Origin: Candidatus Saccharimonadota bacterium
GTDB lineage: Bacteria; Patescibacteriota; Saccharimonadia; Saccharimonadales; Saccharimonadaceae
Direction: 5' to 3'
DNA: 64,000 nt
Assembly: GCA_017619315.1 (NCBI GenBank)
Contig: JAFZSN010000011.1
Span: 62,001 to 126,000 of the forward strand
Below are positions 17,642 to 26,124 of this stretch, one piece after another. The translations under genes were made by a program, and so were the position numbers. A model generated the notes under the pieces. That model was not told the origin of the DNA and did no database searches. It worked only from the letters and a program-made list of their open reading frames with translations. How positions within the stretch are numbered: position 1 is the first letter of the stretch; each line of letters begins with the position of its first letter.

Positions 17642-18706
17642 CTAAATAATAACCCCGCCACCGAGACACTTCTCGCCGTCATAAACTACGGCGCTCTGTC
17701 CGCTTGCTGGGCGCTTGATTTCTTTATCAAAAGTTAGTTTTTTGCCATCAAATTTCGCAGCAATCAATGGTGCACGGTGGCGCAGTCTTACTAACACATC
17801 CGCATTTTCCTTAATAGCATCATTCCGCATAAATACATCTGTGAGCCCTAGTTCGTTCGTCCAAATTGCCTCGTGGTTAAGGTTCTTCGACACATATACC
17901 ACGTTCTCTTTAATATCTTTTTTCACGACGTAATACGGCATACCGTCATTCACTACACCCTTTTTGCCGTTGAGATAAAGCCCGTGTCTTTGCCCGATTG
18001 TATAAAATACCGCACCCTCATGGTAGCCAAGAACCTCGCCGCTTTCGATCTCGCGAATTTCTCCCGGCTTGATATCGATGTATTCCTTCAAAAAATCCTT
18101 CATCCCCACTTCGCCGACAAAACACACGCCCATCGACTCTTTTTTGTAAGCATTATGTAGGCCTTTTTCCTCCGCCAACTTCTTCACCTCTGGTTTCAGC
18201 ATCCCGCCGATCGGGAAAAGTGTGTGCGAAAGAGCCTCCTTGGAAATCCGATAAAGGAAATAAGTTTGGTCTTTATTCTCATCCACCGCTCGGAGCAAGA
18301 CACTACCGTCTTTGTCATGCTTCACTCTCGCATAATGACCGGTGGCAATAAAGTCCGCCCCAGCCTCCATTGCTTTTTCGTAAAACAACTTAAATTTGAT
18401 TTCTTGATTACACATAATATCAGGATTTGGTGTGTTGCCTTTTTTAAACTCCGATAACATATATTCAACTACTTTTTCATAGTACTCTTTTTCAAAATCC
18501 CATACATAAAAATCAATGCCGAGCTTCACCGCAACCCTCTTAGCGTCGGCCAGATCTTCAGCCCAAGGGCATTTCATGCCCGGAAGATCTTTGGACCAGT
18601 TTTTCATATAAACGCCGACGACTTTATAACCCTGCTCCTTCAAAAGTAGCGCCGACACGCTTGAGTCTACGCCACCGCTCATCCCGACGTACACAGTCTT
18701 AGCCAT
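17642..18706 (-). CDS. mnmA: tRNA-specific 2-thiouridylase MnmA
   Basis: Adds sulfur to U34 of tRNA-Lys, -Glu and -Gln. The PP-loop is GMSGGVDSS (8-16). Catalytic Cys99 (DIMCNQEIKF) and Cys195 (MGVCFVGE) are both present. The length of 354 residues is normal. It overlaps the end of the cysteine desulfurase gene by 8 nt, which supplies the sulfur donor, and a tRNA-Gln substrate gene lies at 62849. Confidence 0.95.
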   Translation of the reverse strand: MAKTVYVGMSGGVDSSVSALLLKEQGYKVVGVYMKNWSKDLPGMKCPWAEDLADAKRVAVKLGIDFYVWDFEKEYYEKVVEYMLSEFKKGNTPNPDIMCNQEIKFKLFYEKAMEAGADFIATGHYARVKHDKDGSVLLRAVDENKDQTYFLYRISKEALSHTLFPIGGMLKPEVKKLAEEKGLHNAYKKESMGVCFVGEVGMKDFLKEYIDIKPGEIREIESGEVLGYHEGAVFYTIGQRHGLYLNGKKGVVNDGMPYYVVKKDIKENVVYVSKNLNHEAIWTNELGLTDVFMRNDAIKENADVLVRLRHRAPLIAAKFDGKKLTFDKEIKRPASGQSAVVYDGEKCLGGGVII

Positions 18707-19868
18707 TTACCCTATTCCTCTCTTCCTGCACTACCTCGTTAATAATTTTTGCGGCCGCGAGAATCTGCTCTTCGGAATTCGTCTCACCAAGAGTTAGCCT
18801 GAGCGATCCGGCAATTTGCGAATCAGTCAAACCGATCGCAGTTAGTACGTGCGAACGCACACCCTTTGATGCGGCACAAGCTGCACCGGTCGCCACGTAA
18901 ACTTCTCTTTCTTCTAATAAAAACACTAATCTCTCCGCGTCAATCCCGTCAAAACAAAGCACGATAAAGTTGTCCAGACAGTGTTTTTTGTTGATTAACT
19001 CGAAATCTTTCAAGTTTTCCAAGAAAAGTTTGCGCCACTTTGCGTACTTTTTGCGATTGCCGTTTAGGTGTTCTTTTGATTCCGTCACCGCCTTAGCAAA
19101 TCCGACCACGCCCGGGACATTTTCCGTCCCAGAGCGAAGACCATTTTCTTGTCCACCGCCAACCGCGAGTGGTTTCAATTTGGCATCATGTGAAACATAA
19201 AGCGCACCCACGCCCTTCGGCCCGTAAATCTTAGCGGCATTTATCGTCAAAAGGTCCACGCCGAGTCTCGCCACGCTGATGTCAAGTAGGTTCAAAGCTT
19301 GCGAAGCATCCGAATGGAGAAGTAATTGCCTATTGACACCGCGTTTCATCCGATCTATTTTGATCTCGCGAATAATCGTTGCGACTTCGGCGAGCGGCTG
19401 AATCGTCCCCAGCTCATTATTGACGAGCGCGATCGAAATCAGTTCCGTCTCATCAGTAATTTTCTTTTTCAAATCATCAAGATCGATCAAGCCATTAGGA
19501 AGTACCTTGATAGCCTCTCCGCCGTGAAGCTCCGCCACGCGTCGGATCGAATCATGCTCCGTTGTTAGATATAACACCGAGGATCCGGTCTTGCCTTTAG
19601 TCCTCGCAGCTTCTTTTTTGCCAGCGCCAAGACAAGTAAAGGCCAAATTATTTGCCTCGGTCGCCCCCGCCGTTATTACGAGATCCGAAGCCTTAGCCCC
19701 GATTCCATGCGCAATTTCCGCCTTCGCCGCCCCATAATCATGTGCGATTTTTTTAGCGGGTAGATATGCCGCCGACGGATTAAAAAACTCATCCGTAAAA
19801 TACGGCTTCATCGCCCAAAAAACTTTTTCGGAAACCGGCGTAGCTGCAGCATGGTCAAGATAAATCAT
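18699..19868 (-). CDS. Cysteine desulfurase, IscS/NifS family
   Basis: A PLP enzyme that strips sulfur from cysteine, here most likely for MnmA. From the ATG at 19868 the product (389 aa) begins MIYLDHAAATPVS, the normal family start; an upstream in-frame ATG would add 23 unrelated residues across the promoter. PLP lysine is about residue 213 (NAAKIYGPKGVGALY), and the mobile sulfur-carrying Cys is about 331 (ATGAACAASKG). TATAAT is exactly 6 nt before the ATG. Confidence 0.93.
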   Translation of the reverse strand: MIYLDHAAATPVSEKVFWAMKPYFTDEFFNPSAAYLPAKKIAHDYGAAKAEIAHGIGAKASDLVITAGATEANNLAFTCLGAGKKEAARTKGKTGSSVLYLTTEHDSIRRVAELHGGEAIKVLPNGLIDLDDLKKKITDETELISIALVNNELGTIQPLAEVATIIREIKIDRMKRGVNRQLLLHSDASQALNLLDISVARLGVDLLTINAAKIYGPKGVGALYVSHDAKLKPLAVGGGQENGLRSGTENVPGVVGFAKAVTESKEHLNGNRKKYAKWRKLFLENLKDFELINKKHCLDNFIVLCFDGIDAERLVFLLEEREVYVATGAACAASKGVRSHVLTAIGLTDSQIAGSLRLTLGETNSEEQILAAAKIINEVVQEERNRVNG

Positions 19869-19874
19869 TCTACT

Positions 19875-19903
19875 ATTATACCATATTTGACAGATAAGCG
19901 CAA
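19875..19903 (-). promoter_or_regulatory. Leaderless promoter of the cysteine desulfurase-mnmA operon
   Basis: TTGCGC (19898-19903), a 17-nt spacer and TATAAT (19875-19880), with the -10 ending 6 nt before the start codon. Confidence 0.65.
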
Positions 19904-19976
19904 GTGTGATATAGTATAAGATACTGTAGTTGCCCATTTTGGATGTAATATATAGAGTTCTTTAGAAAGGAGCAAA

Positions 19977-20687
19977 ATGATGAAGAGAAAGAATTTCTTT
20001 TTGAGCAACAATCAAATCACTCCGAATCAGGAATATCTGAACACAATATTGGAGGAAACCGACGCCCTTTTTCTTTGCGGGCTGCCGCTGTCAACCTTCC
20101 TCGACCCCAAGATCGGAGCTTTTAGCAAACTGTTTAACTATCTGAAAGTCGGGTCAAATTGTGAGGCGACAACTCTGGCGATGATTGCGTTAAAGAACAT
20201 TCCTAGCGCCAAATTCGTGCAAGGAATCGTCGATGATGCTCCTCATTCCTGGGTAGAATTTACCTTTGGGAATGAAAAGTTTGTAGCAGATCCGGCATGG
20301 TATACCAATTTCATCATGAAGAAAGAGGAATACTACGACTCTATTCATTTCGTAACCCCAATGTGGGTCTGCACTTACAATGACTTCTGGGATCTTCCGC
20401 TTGTTCAGTCTATCTATAGCTGCATGCTGGAAAAAGAGACTTCAGAAGGGGTTTTCGTGTATTTGTCCGAATTCAAGAGCTACGATGTGTATTCTAGCTA
20501 TGGATTTAGCAAAAAAGTGCGTGATGAAGTAGTTGATCCAGAGTTCTTCTGCCCTTATGAAATCAATGGAAAGCTTATTAGCTCTTCTATTATTAGGGAT
20601 CTTATGACAAAAGGAGAAGTTGCTCCTCAGACAATTGAAGCAGCTAGAGCGCTGCTCCACGACGTCGAAAGCGTCGTCACAACATAA
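19977..20687 (+). CDS. Transglutaminase-like protein, unknown role
   Basis: A 236-residue soluble protein. The spacing of Cys62 (GSNCEATTLAMIAL), His90 (APHSWVEF) and Asp105 (VADPAWY) matches the Cys-His-Asp triad of the transglutaminase/papain-like fold, with Cys at the start of a helix and His and Asp on adjacent strands. The rest shows no recognised domain and there is no signal peptide, so it would act in the cytosol. AAAGGAG lies just upstream of the ATG and a terminator follows. The fold assignment is inference from motif spacing only. Confidence 0.6.
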   Translation: MMKRKNFFLSNNQITPNQEYLNTILEETDALFLCGLPLSTFLDPKIGAFSKLFNYLKVGSNCEATTLAMIALKNIPSAKFVQGIVDDAPHSWVEFTFGNEKFVADPAWYTNFIMKKEEYYDSIHFVTPMWVCTYNDFWDLPLVQSIYSCMLEKETSEGVFVYLSEFKSYDVYSSYGFSKKVRDEVVDPEFFCPYEINGKLISSSIIRDLMTKGEVAPQTIEAARALLHDVESVVTT

Positions 20688-20712
20688 AACCGCCTCTGGC
20701 GGTTTTATTTCT
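20686..20712 (+). terminator. Terminator of the transglutaminase-like gene
   Basis: AAAACCGCC-TCT-GGCGGTTTT then ATTTCTTG. The flanking A/T tracts could also serve the convergent gene. Confidence 0.75.
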
Positions 20713-20724
20713 TGTCTCAAATAA

Positions 20725-21288
20725 TTATTTCTTCTCCTCGTCTTCGATTCTTTTGAATGTCACCGTCTCGTCGTCTTTTTCAAGAGTTAGCGTACCGGCA
20801 CCCTTATCAAGCTTGTAGGTGTATTCATTATTCAAAGCATAAAGCCATTCCGTATTTACTTTAAGAGTGCCATTCTCGAGCGCCCAGATAAAGCTATAAT
20901 CATTAGTGTGATTATTAGTCGTAAGAGTACCTTTACCGATATCGGTAAACTTCCAAATTACGCCAGATTCGCAATTTGCTCCATCGGAATTATTATCGGT
21001 TTTTCCTTCGCAATTTGCCCCGTCTGATAGTACCCATTCTTTAGCCGAGACCAAATACTCGGCATCGGATATACCCGCGCCTTTAGTAAGCTTCAAAATT
21101 AACATCACGAGCCCGGCGATCAGTACGATGATGCCTAAAACTAAAACAATGATAGATGCGGTTTTCTTTGTTTTTTTCTTTTCTTTAGGTTCTTTTGGTG
21201 CTTTGGCTTCAGGAGTTGGCTGTTTCTTGCTGTCATCCTGAAATGCGCTAGCTAGCGCTTCGGCACTGATCTCGTTATTCTTATCCAT
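20725..21288 (-). CDS. Single-pass membrane protein with a small extracytoplasmic domain
   Basis: A 187-residue protein. The N-terminal 43 residues are Lys/Pro/Glu-rich, a membrane helix covers about 44-66, and about 115 residues lie outside. The outer part has W-x-F and G-T-L-T patterns like small beta-barrel or lipocalin-like domains, with two Cys in a repeated GANCE motif (DGANCEGK and DGANCESG). I do not recognise a family. It lies 9 nt from the next gene and is probably co-transcribed with it. Confidence 0.65.
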   Translation of the reverse strand: MDKNNEISAEALASAFQDDSKKQPTPEAKAPKEPKEKKKTKKTASIIVLVLGIIVLIAGLVMLILKLTKGAGISDAEYLVSAKEWVLSDGANCEGKTDNNSDGANCESGVIWKFTDIGKGTLTTNNHTNDYSFIWALENGTLKVNTEWLYALNNEYTYKLDKGAGTLTLEKDDETVTFKRIEDEEKK

Positions 21289-21297
21289 AACTCTATT

Positions 21298-21669
21298 TTA
21301 GCAATAGAGTTTTGATTTGACAAGCTCAAGATAAGCCTTTGCCGCGCGACGGAAATTAGCCAACTCGTTACCTTCTATTCTCTTGTAGCCGCCACTGCCA
21401 GTTTTCTTAAAAACACCCTCCGGTCTTACTTCGTATCGAATAGTCATCTCTTGGATCCCGCCTTTACCAGGGTATCTTTCGTGCCAAATCCACACATTGC
21501 TTCTTGCCATAAAAAACTCTCTCTGGTGGCCGTCCGGGACTGGCCCAAAAATAGTCCTACCAAGCTGGGATTCAGCATTCACTAAGTCATCGTAGGTGAG
21601 CCTGCTAGGACGACGCATCGAGTCGTCTAAGCGCACAAAGGGCAACTTTAAGAGTTCTTTAAACGACAT
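21298..21669 (-). CDS. Hypothetical protein, 123 aa, paired with an overlapping 50-aa gene
   Basis: A soluble, basic 123-residue protein with many aromatics and Arg in its core (FFMARSNVWIWHERYPG). The ATG lies inside the end of the 50-aa gene upstream, with AGAGGAG 9 nt before it, so its translation is probably coupled to that gene. A small upstream gene overlapping a basic downstream gene is a common toxin-antitoxin layout, but neither protein belongs to a family I know. Confidence 0.55.
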   Translation of the reverse strand: MSFKELLKLPFVRLDDSMRRPSRLTYDDLVNAESQLGRTIFGPVPDGHQREFFMARSNVWIWHERYPGKGGIQEMTIRYEVRPEGVFKKTGSGGYKRIEGNELANFRRAAKAYLELVKSKLYC

Positions 21670-21800
21670 TTTTCAATCTCCTCTGCGATAGCATTCAACT
21701 CTTCATATAAAGAAGCGCTATCATAAGAAACGGTCTCAAAATTATAGGCCTCCTTTTTGGCAAAGGAAGGTACTTTATATACTGAATAGTCCTCTTGCAT
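21648..21800 (-). CDS. Small overlapping gene, 50 aa
   Basis: This frame begins MQEDYSVYKVPSFAKKEAYN and ends EIEKCRLKNS. It starts within the last codons of tatD (26-nt overlap), behind AAGGAG with a 10-nt spacer, and ends 22 nt inside the downstream 123-aa gene. The region between those two genes is otherwise empty, and the frame is open exactly across it. The product is acidic with a helical C-terminal half. It is short enough to be missed by length-filtered gene callers. Confidence 0.55.
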   Translation of the reverse strand: MQEDYSVYKVPSFAKKEAYNFETVSYDSASLYEELNAIAEEIEKCRLKNS

Positions 21801-22509
21801 TTTTCGTGGTCTCCTTCTCTATAATTTTGTGATCCAGGCCCAATTTAGAGGCTAGCCAGTTTGCTACCTCACCCACGTAGGCCGGTTCATTAATTATACC
21901 ACGAAATGGCACTGGAGTCAAAAATGGCGCATCTGTTTCAAGTAGGATTCTCTCTATTGGCGGAGTCGGCAAGGTGGAATAAGTAGCTAGCCCATTCACC
22001 CCGACAAAGAACTCCGTTTCTTCCAAAATTCGTTTCAAAACCTTCTTGCTATCAGTAAAAGAGTGTACTACCCCACGCACCTGGGGAAAATTCTTTACGA
22101 TTGGGAGAAAATCCTGATATGCCTCGCGGACGTGAAATGACGCCGGTAAGTCGTAGTCTACTGCAAGCTGCAAAAACTCCTCTAGTAATCGTATCTGTGC
22201 TTTTCTGCTGTATCCTTCGTAATGATAATCTAGTCCAACTTCGCCAATAGCAATCGGCTTTAGATCACGGGAAAAAGATATTTCGGCTGTTTCTTCGCTG
22301 GTCGCCCCCTCGGGGTGTATCCCGTATGTCCAGTAAACGTCTTTATGCTCCTTGGCAAAATCTCGCGCCACTAGTGAATCCTGGCGTGAGGTCCCTATAC
22401 AGATGATCTTTTCTACACCCTTACTTTTTGCGCGCGCAAGCATTTCCTCCGCTTGTTCTGCGGTGAAGAATTCCCTGTCGTGCAAATGACAATGTGTATC
22501 TATTAACAT
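21775..22509 (-). CDS. tatD: TatD-family metal-dependent DNase
   Basis: A TIM-barrel metallohydrolase (3'-5' exonuclease/DNA-repair type). Starting at 22509 gives MLIDTHCHLHD with the metal-binding HxH (residues 6 and 8). Later ligands lie in GEVGLDYHY, SFHVREA, VVHSF and LETDAPFLTP. A longer frame adds 30 unrelated residues that run through the promoter and a terminator. The length of 244 residues is near the family norm. TATAAT lies exactly 6 nt upstream, with no Shine-Dalgarno. Confidence 0.92.
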   Translation of the reverse strand: MLIDTHCHLHDREFFTAEQAEEMLARAKSKGVEKIICIGTSRQDSLVARDFAKEHKDVYWTYGIHPEGATSEETAEISFSRDLKPIAIGEVGLDYHYEGYSRKAQIRLLEEFLQLAVDYDLPASFHVREAYQDFLPIVKNFPQVRGVVHSFTDSKKVLKRILEETEFFVGVNGLATYSTLPTPPIERILLETDAPFLTPVPFRGIINEPAYVGEVANWLASKLGLDHKIIEKETTKNARGLFSI

Positions 22510-22515
22510 AAAACA

Positions 22516-22521
22516 ATTATA
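22516..22521 (-). promoter_or_regulatory. tatD extended -10 element, leaderless geometry
   Basis: TGC-TATAAT (extended -10) on the minus strand, 6 nt before the ATG. It lies just after the typA terminator. Confidence 0.6.
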
Positions 22522-22525
22522 GCAT

Positions 22526-22559
22526 GAAAAGAATTCACGGGGTTCACCCGTGAATTTTA
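22526..22559 (-). terminator. typA terminator
   Basis: On the minus strand AAATTCACGGG-TGAA-CCCCGTGAATT is followed by CTTTTC, right after the typA stop codon. Confidence 0.75.
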
Positions 22560-22561
22560 AC

Positions 22562-24445
22562 TTATGCTCTATTTTCACGTTTTCGCTTGATTGGATCAAG
22601 CTGGCGTTTGCGAAGTCTCAAAGATTTCGGTGTCACTTCAAGGAGCTCATCGTCTAGCAGGAAGTCTAAGCATTGCTCCAAAGAAAGTTGCGTATAAGGA
22701 GTGAGCTGAATCGCTCCGTCCGAAGCGTGCGTACGCATGTTGGTTAGCTGTTTCTCACGGCAAACGTTGATATCGAGATCGTCTTTCTTGTTCGACAAAC
22801 CTACGATCATCCCCTGGTACACCGGCACCTGCGGTGGAATATAAAGAGTTCCTCTGGCCTGTGCCGCATCTAGGGCATAAGCTGTGGACACCCCAGTCTC
22901 AAAGGATATTAACGCTCCGTTTCGCTCCGGCTTGTATTTCCCTTCCACCGGTCGGTAGCCAGACGGAATTGAAGACATGATTGCCGTTCCGCGAGTTGCG
23001 GTAAGCAAATTATTCCTGAGTCCAATAAGAGCAGCAGTAGAAATTTCATAAACAAATCTAGCAGCCCCGGACGAAATCACTTCCTGAGATTTAAGCTCAG
23101 CTTTGCGAACCCCGAGCTCTTGCGAGACTGCACCCACAAATTCTGGCTCAACCTCAATCGTTAGCGATTCGATTGGCTCTTGTTTTACGCCATCAACCTC
23201 GCGGTACACCACTTCTGGTCTACCAGCTTCGAGTTCATAACCTTCGCGTCGCATCGTTTCAATTAAGACCGACAAATGCAATTCGCCACGGCCAGACACC
23301 TTATAGCCAAGTCCATCCGGCTGAATTTTAAGGGCAATGTTGGTTTCAAGCTCTTTTTCAAGTCTTTCCGCGATTTGCCGTGAAGTCGTAAATTCGCCTT
23401 CACGCCCCTTAAGCGGCGAAGTATTTGGCCCAATGTAAATAGACAAAGTTGGCGCTTCAAGCTCAATCGTCGGCAAAGCCTTCGGATTGTCACCAGTCGC
23501 AATCGTATCACCGATATTAGCATCTGTTGCGCCCGTCACAGCAACGATATCCCCGGCGATTGCCTCGGTAACCTCTTCCTTACCGAGACCCTTATAAACG
23601 AACAAGTTATCAATCTTCCCCTTCAAGACATCAAATTCGTCCTCCTCGGTAGCGCTCCGGGGCGCTAGCCCAAGTCTTGCTACCTCGGACGACGTATTTG
23701 ATGTCTTGTGTAGAATACTGACATTTTGTCCTTTTTTTAGTTTCCCGCTAAAGACTTTACCGATGCAATACTTGCCGAGATAATTGTCAGACGCGAGCGC
23801 TGCAACGAGAAGCTGTGCCGAATCGGTGTCAGAATCTACCGTCGGTGCCGGAATGTCATTGATGATTGATTCAAAAATCACATGGAGATCGTTGTCGAGT
23901 TCTGTGGTTTTGCCAGCCTTACCCTCTCTCGCAATTGCGTAATAAACCGGATAAAACAACTGCGATTCATCGGTAGCGAGCTCGAGGAACAAGCTTTCAA
24001 TTTCCGACAACACCTCAGGAATTCTCGCCGCTGGTTTATCGATTTTATTAATCACAACAACTGGTTTTAGGCCCAAGTCAAGCGCTTTTGACAAAACGAA
24101 TTTTGTCTGCGGCATCGGTCCCTCCTGTGCATCCACAATCAAGAGCGCGCCGTCTGCCATATTTAAGGTTCGTTCAACCTCGCCCGAGAAATCAGCGTGT
24201 CCAGGGGTATCGATAATATTAATCTTGTACCCATCATAATAAACGCAGGTCTGCTTAGCGGTAATCGTAATGCCGCGCTCGTGCTCCTGATCCATCGAAT
24301 CCATGATTAAAGTCTGTGACATCTCTGCTTGATTATCGCGAAAAGTATGTGACTGCTTCAAAAGCCCGTCAACCAAAGTTGTCTTACCGTGGTCAACGTG
24401 CGCAATGATTGCCACATTTCGGATTCTTTCTTTATCTAAAGTCAT
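22562..24445 (-). CDS. typA: Translational GTPase TypA/BipA carrying an in-frame palindromic insertion
   Basis: A ribosome-binding GTPase of the EF-G group. The start at 24445 gives [23 protein letters not shown]; a longer frame crosses the promoter. G1 is AHVDHGKTT, followed by HERGITI (switch I), DTPGHADF and NKIDKP. The EF-G domain V-like and C-terminal TypA regions are intact. Residues about 246-274 (from [20 protein letters not shown]) are foreign to the family and fall in domain II, between VSIL and the strand [15 protein letters not shown]. They are encoded by the repeat at 23624-23708. The rest has normal spacing. Confidence 0.94.
   Translation of the reverse strand: MTLDKERIRNVAIIAHVDHGKTTLVDGLLKQSHTFRDNQAEMSQTLIMDSMDQEHERGITITAKQTCVYYDGYKINIIDTPGHADFSGEVERTLNMADGALLIVDAQEGPMPQTKFVLSKALDLGLKPVVVINKIDKPAARIPEVLSEIESLFLELATDESQLFYPVYYAIAREGKAGKTTELDNDLHVIFESIINDIPAPTVDSDTDSAQLLVAALASDNYLGKYCIGKVFSGKLKKGQNVSILHKTSNTSSEVARLGLAPRSATEEDEFDVLKGKIDNLFVYKGLGKEEVTEAIAGDIVAVTGATDANIGDTIATGDNPKALPTIELEAPTLSIYIGPNTSPLKGREGEFTTSRQIAERLEKELETNIALKIQPDGLGYKVSGRGELHLSVLIETMRREGYELEAGRPEVVYREVDGVKQEPIESLTIEVEPEFVGAVSQELGVRKAELKSQEVISSGAARFVYEISTAALIGLRNNLLTATRGTAIMSSIPSGYRPVEGKYKPERNGALISFETGVSTAYALDAAQARGTLYIPPQVPVYQGMIVGLSNKKDDLDINVCREKQLTNMRTHASDGAIQLTPYTQLSLEQCLDFLLDDELLEVTPKSLRLRKRQLDPIKRKRENRA
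23624..23708. repeat. Palindromic element, copy in typA (85 bp, in frame)
   Basis: A 45-nt core (23644-23688) is identical in all 45 positions to the copy in tgt. Left arm CAAGACATCAAATTCGTCCT (23624 on) and the right arm ending at 23708 are reverse complements over 27 nt with a few mismatches. The arm sequence is unlike the arms of the other copies. The core arms (CCTCGGTAGC/GCTACCTCGG) extend the stem, and the core interior has its own hairpins (AGCGC/GCGCT or GGGC/GCCC). The core is read here from its minus strand. Confidence 0.9.
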
Positions 24446-24452
24446 AAGAGCA

Positions 24453-24481
24453 ATTCTACCATAAATTGACAAAATATGCAA
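24453..24481 (-). promoter_or_regulatory. typA promoter, interleaved with a divergent promoter
   Basis: TTGCAT (24476-24481), a 17-nt spacer and TAGAAT (24453-24458) on the minus strand; the ATG is 7 nt downstream. The spacer contains the -35 of the opposite promoter. Confidence 0.6.
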
Positions 24482-24494
24482 TGCATTATATAAT
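24466..24494 (+). promoter_or_regulatory. Consensus leaderless promoter of the 67-aa Cys/His protein
   Basis: A perfect TTGACA (24466-24471), 17 nt, and a perfect TATAAT (24489-24494). The ATG at 24501 begins 6 nt after the -10, at the expected transcription start. Confidence 0.8.
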
Positions 24495-24500
24495 ATAAAT

Positions 24501-24704
24501 ATGGCTAATCGAAATAAACATCTAAATCCTAACCAAGTTTACACTCCGGAACGTTGTTGGGTCGGGGACTCTCATAAGATCTGTTACGCCACCCGCGAAG
24601 AGGCGGAGCTTGCTGCCAGAGTAGCCGAATATGATCATGGCATCAAAAATCTAACCGTTTACAAATGTGAATTTGGCGACCATTGGCACCTCAGTTCTAA
24701 ATAA
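24501..24704 (+). CDS. Small Cys/His protein, 67 aa, unknown function
   Basis: A soluble 67-residue protein with Cys at about 19, 28 and 55 and a His-rich end (FGDHWHLSSK). The pattern could bind one zinc, though the spacing fits no finger I know. The central helix (TREEAELAARVAEYD) is amphipathic. It has a perfect-consensus promoter with leaderless geometry, so it is probably strongly expressed. It faces typA across interlocked promoters. Confidence 0.65.
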   Translation: MANRNKHLNPNQVYTPERCWVGDSHKICYATREEAELAARVAEYDHGIKNLTVYKCEFGDHWHLSSK

Positions 24705-24706
24705 AC

Positions 24707-25381
24707 CTAAGATCCAGACGGTGCAGGCGCATTTGTAGGATGAACCAAGACATAGCGCACTTTTCCAGTGTAGCTTCCGGCATTTTGAGAGGATGACACC
24801 CATACTGCATAAGTAGATGTGAACGAAGACCCCTCCGCAGTTCCGCCAGTAGGCGGTAAATCGGTGCTCGACCCGTATGATACAACCTTGGTGAATTGAC
24901 TCGGAACGACGTGGTAGGATGAATAAGCTCCACTAGTATCCGAATGGATAGTGGGGCGATAAGTCCCATTAGTGGCTGTAAGCATCATGGCCCAATTAGA
25001 ATCTGCACCCGATGTGGCTACGCCAGTATTAAAATCAAAAGTCGAAGTGGTTTCATGGAGCATCTTAGTGTTACCGTTCGTGTCACCGGAATAACCAATA
25101 GCGTAAATTGCATAACCATTAAAATCATTACAATAAGTGTGGAATGTCGTAGTACCAATACCTGGCACGTATTCACCGTTATGGATAATCGCCGAATGCT
25201 CTTCTCCGGTTTCGATCACAGATTCCATATAACATGATTGCGGTGTGGTGATGGTTGGAGTATCGACTACGTCCAAAGCAAAACAATTAGCCACCATCAA
25301 AGCGCTAGCCAACAAAATACACACTATAAACATAAAAGCCCAAGTGCTCTTCAGGTATCTGTTCGACTTATCGTACTTCAT
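24707..25381 (-). CDS. Secreted surface protein
   Basis: About 224 residues with an N-terminal signal peptide (hydrophobic core about 13-33, FMFIVCILLASALMVANCFA). The exported part has Gly/Ser/Thr/Tyr-rich beta-sandwich character. Its C-terminal strand pair (SQNAGSYTGKVRYVLVHP) resembles that of the larger FISUMP protein at 44587 (TQASGNYTNTINFYAVA), so the two share a module. No sortase motif or anchor follows. The ATG at 25381 is preceded by AAGGTGG; a GTG 6 nt upstream is an alternative start. Confidence 0.7.
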   Translation of the reverse strand: MKYDKSNRYLKSTWAFMFIVCILLASALMVANCFALDVVDTPTITTPQSCYMESVIETGEEHSAIIHNGEYVPGIGTTTFHTYCNDFNGYAIYAIGYSGDTNGNTKMLHETTSTFDFNTGVATSGADSNWAMMLTATNGTYRPTIHSDTSGAYSSYHVVPSQFTKVVSYGSSTDLPPTGGTAEGSSFTSTYAVWVSSSQNAGSYTGKVRYVLVHPTNAPAPSGS

Positions 25382-25515
25382 AACCACCTTGCTTATGTTA
25401 ATTCAATTATAACACGTTGTAAAAAATGCACAACCATTTTTCTAAAAGAACTAAAGCACATCGCCTCTCGCAAAAAATAGACTCAGATGATATAATTAAT
25501 CAAACGGAGGACAAT

Positions 25516-26082
25516 ATGAAAAAACAACAGGAATGGGATGAATATTTTCTAGGCATCGCCGATGCAGTTTCAGAAAAGTCAAAAGATCCTTCATCCAAAA
25601 TGGGTTGCGTAATCGTCGATAAGAACAAACGCGTCGTCTCGCTAGGCTACAATGGTTTAATCCAAGGCGCAGAAGAATCCAAAATGACCATAAGTGAGCG
25701 CCCAATGAAATACCGTTTCGTTATTCATTCCGAAATGAATGCGATTATTTTTTCTCGCCAAGATCTCACCGGCTGCACCATATATAATAGGGTTGCAACC
25801 TGCGACAACTGTTTGAAACACTGCTTGCAAGCTGGCATTAAACGTTTCGTCTACAGAGAGCTTCGTGTCCATTCACACTCTACGGACCCGCGTCATTCCA
25901 TGACCAATATCGAAACTGACGAAGCGGTTGTTCGTATGCTTGCAGCTATGCCAGAAGTAAAGACTCTCAACGTTTCGAATGGCAAAACATATATCGAAGA
26001 TATCATTGATTCGTACCCCGAAGGCTCCGCAGAGCGCGAGCGCCTCACGAAGTGGCTCGAGCCAACAGCTGAGATTGCCTAA
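25516..26082 (+). CDS. dCMP deaminase-like cytidine/deoxycytidylate deaminase
   Basis: A zinc-dependent deaminase, 188 residues. Zinc ligands are His71 in HSEMNAI (with catalytic Glu73) and Cys96/Cys99 in TCDNC, where Thr replaces the usual Pro. The length and the N-terminal WDEYFLGIADAVSEKSKDPSSKMG match ComEB-type dCMP deaminases, giving dUMP for thymidylate synthesis. The start is set by CGGAGG 5 nt before ATG, below TATAAT at 25491; an in-frame upstream start would include the promoter. Nearby ung, tdk and tmk fit dUTP/dTTP metabolism. Confidence 0.88.
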   Translation: MKKQQEWDEYFLGIADAVSEKSKDPSSKMGCVIVDKNKRVVSLGYNGLIQGAEESKMTISERPMKYRFVIHSEMNAIIFSRQDLTGCTIYNRVATCDNCLKHCLQAGIKRFVYRELRVHSHSTDPRHSMTNIETDEAVVRMLAAMPEVKTLNVSNGKTYIEDIIDSYPEGSAERERLTKWLEPTAEIA

Positions 26083-26124
26083 AGTTTCACCTTTCACACA
26101 GACTCAAATCATTTTCAATAAGAT

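Noticed and set aside
23624..23708. Insertion sequence or transposase remnant
   Set aside because: The element is under 90 bp, encodes no transposase fragment, and has inverted instead of direct flanking duplications.
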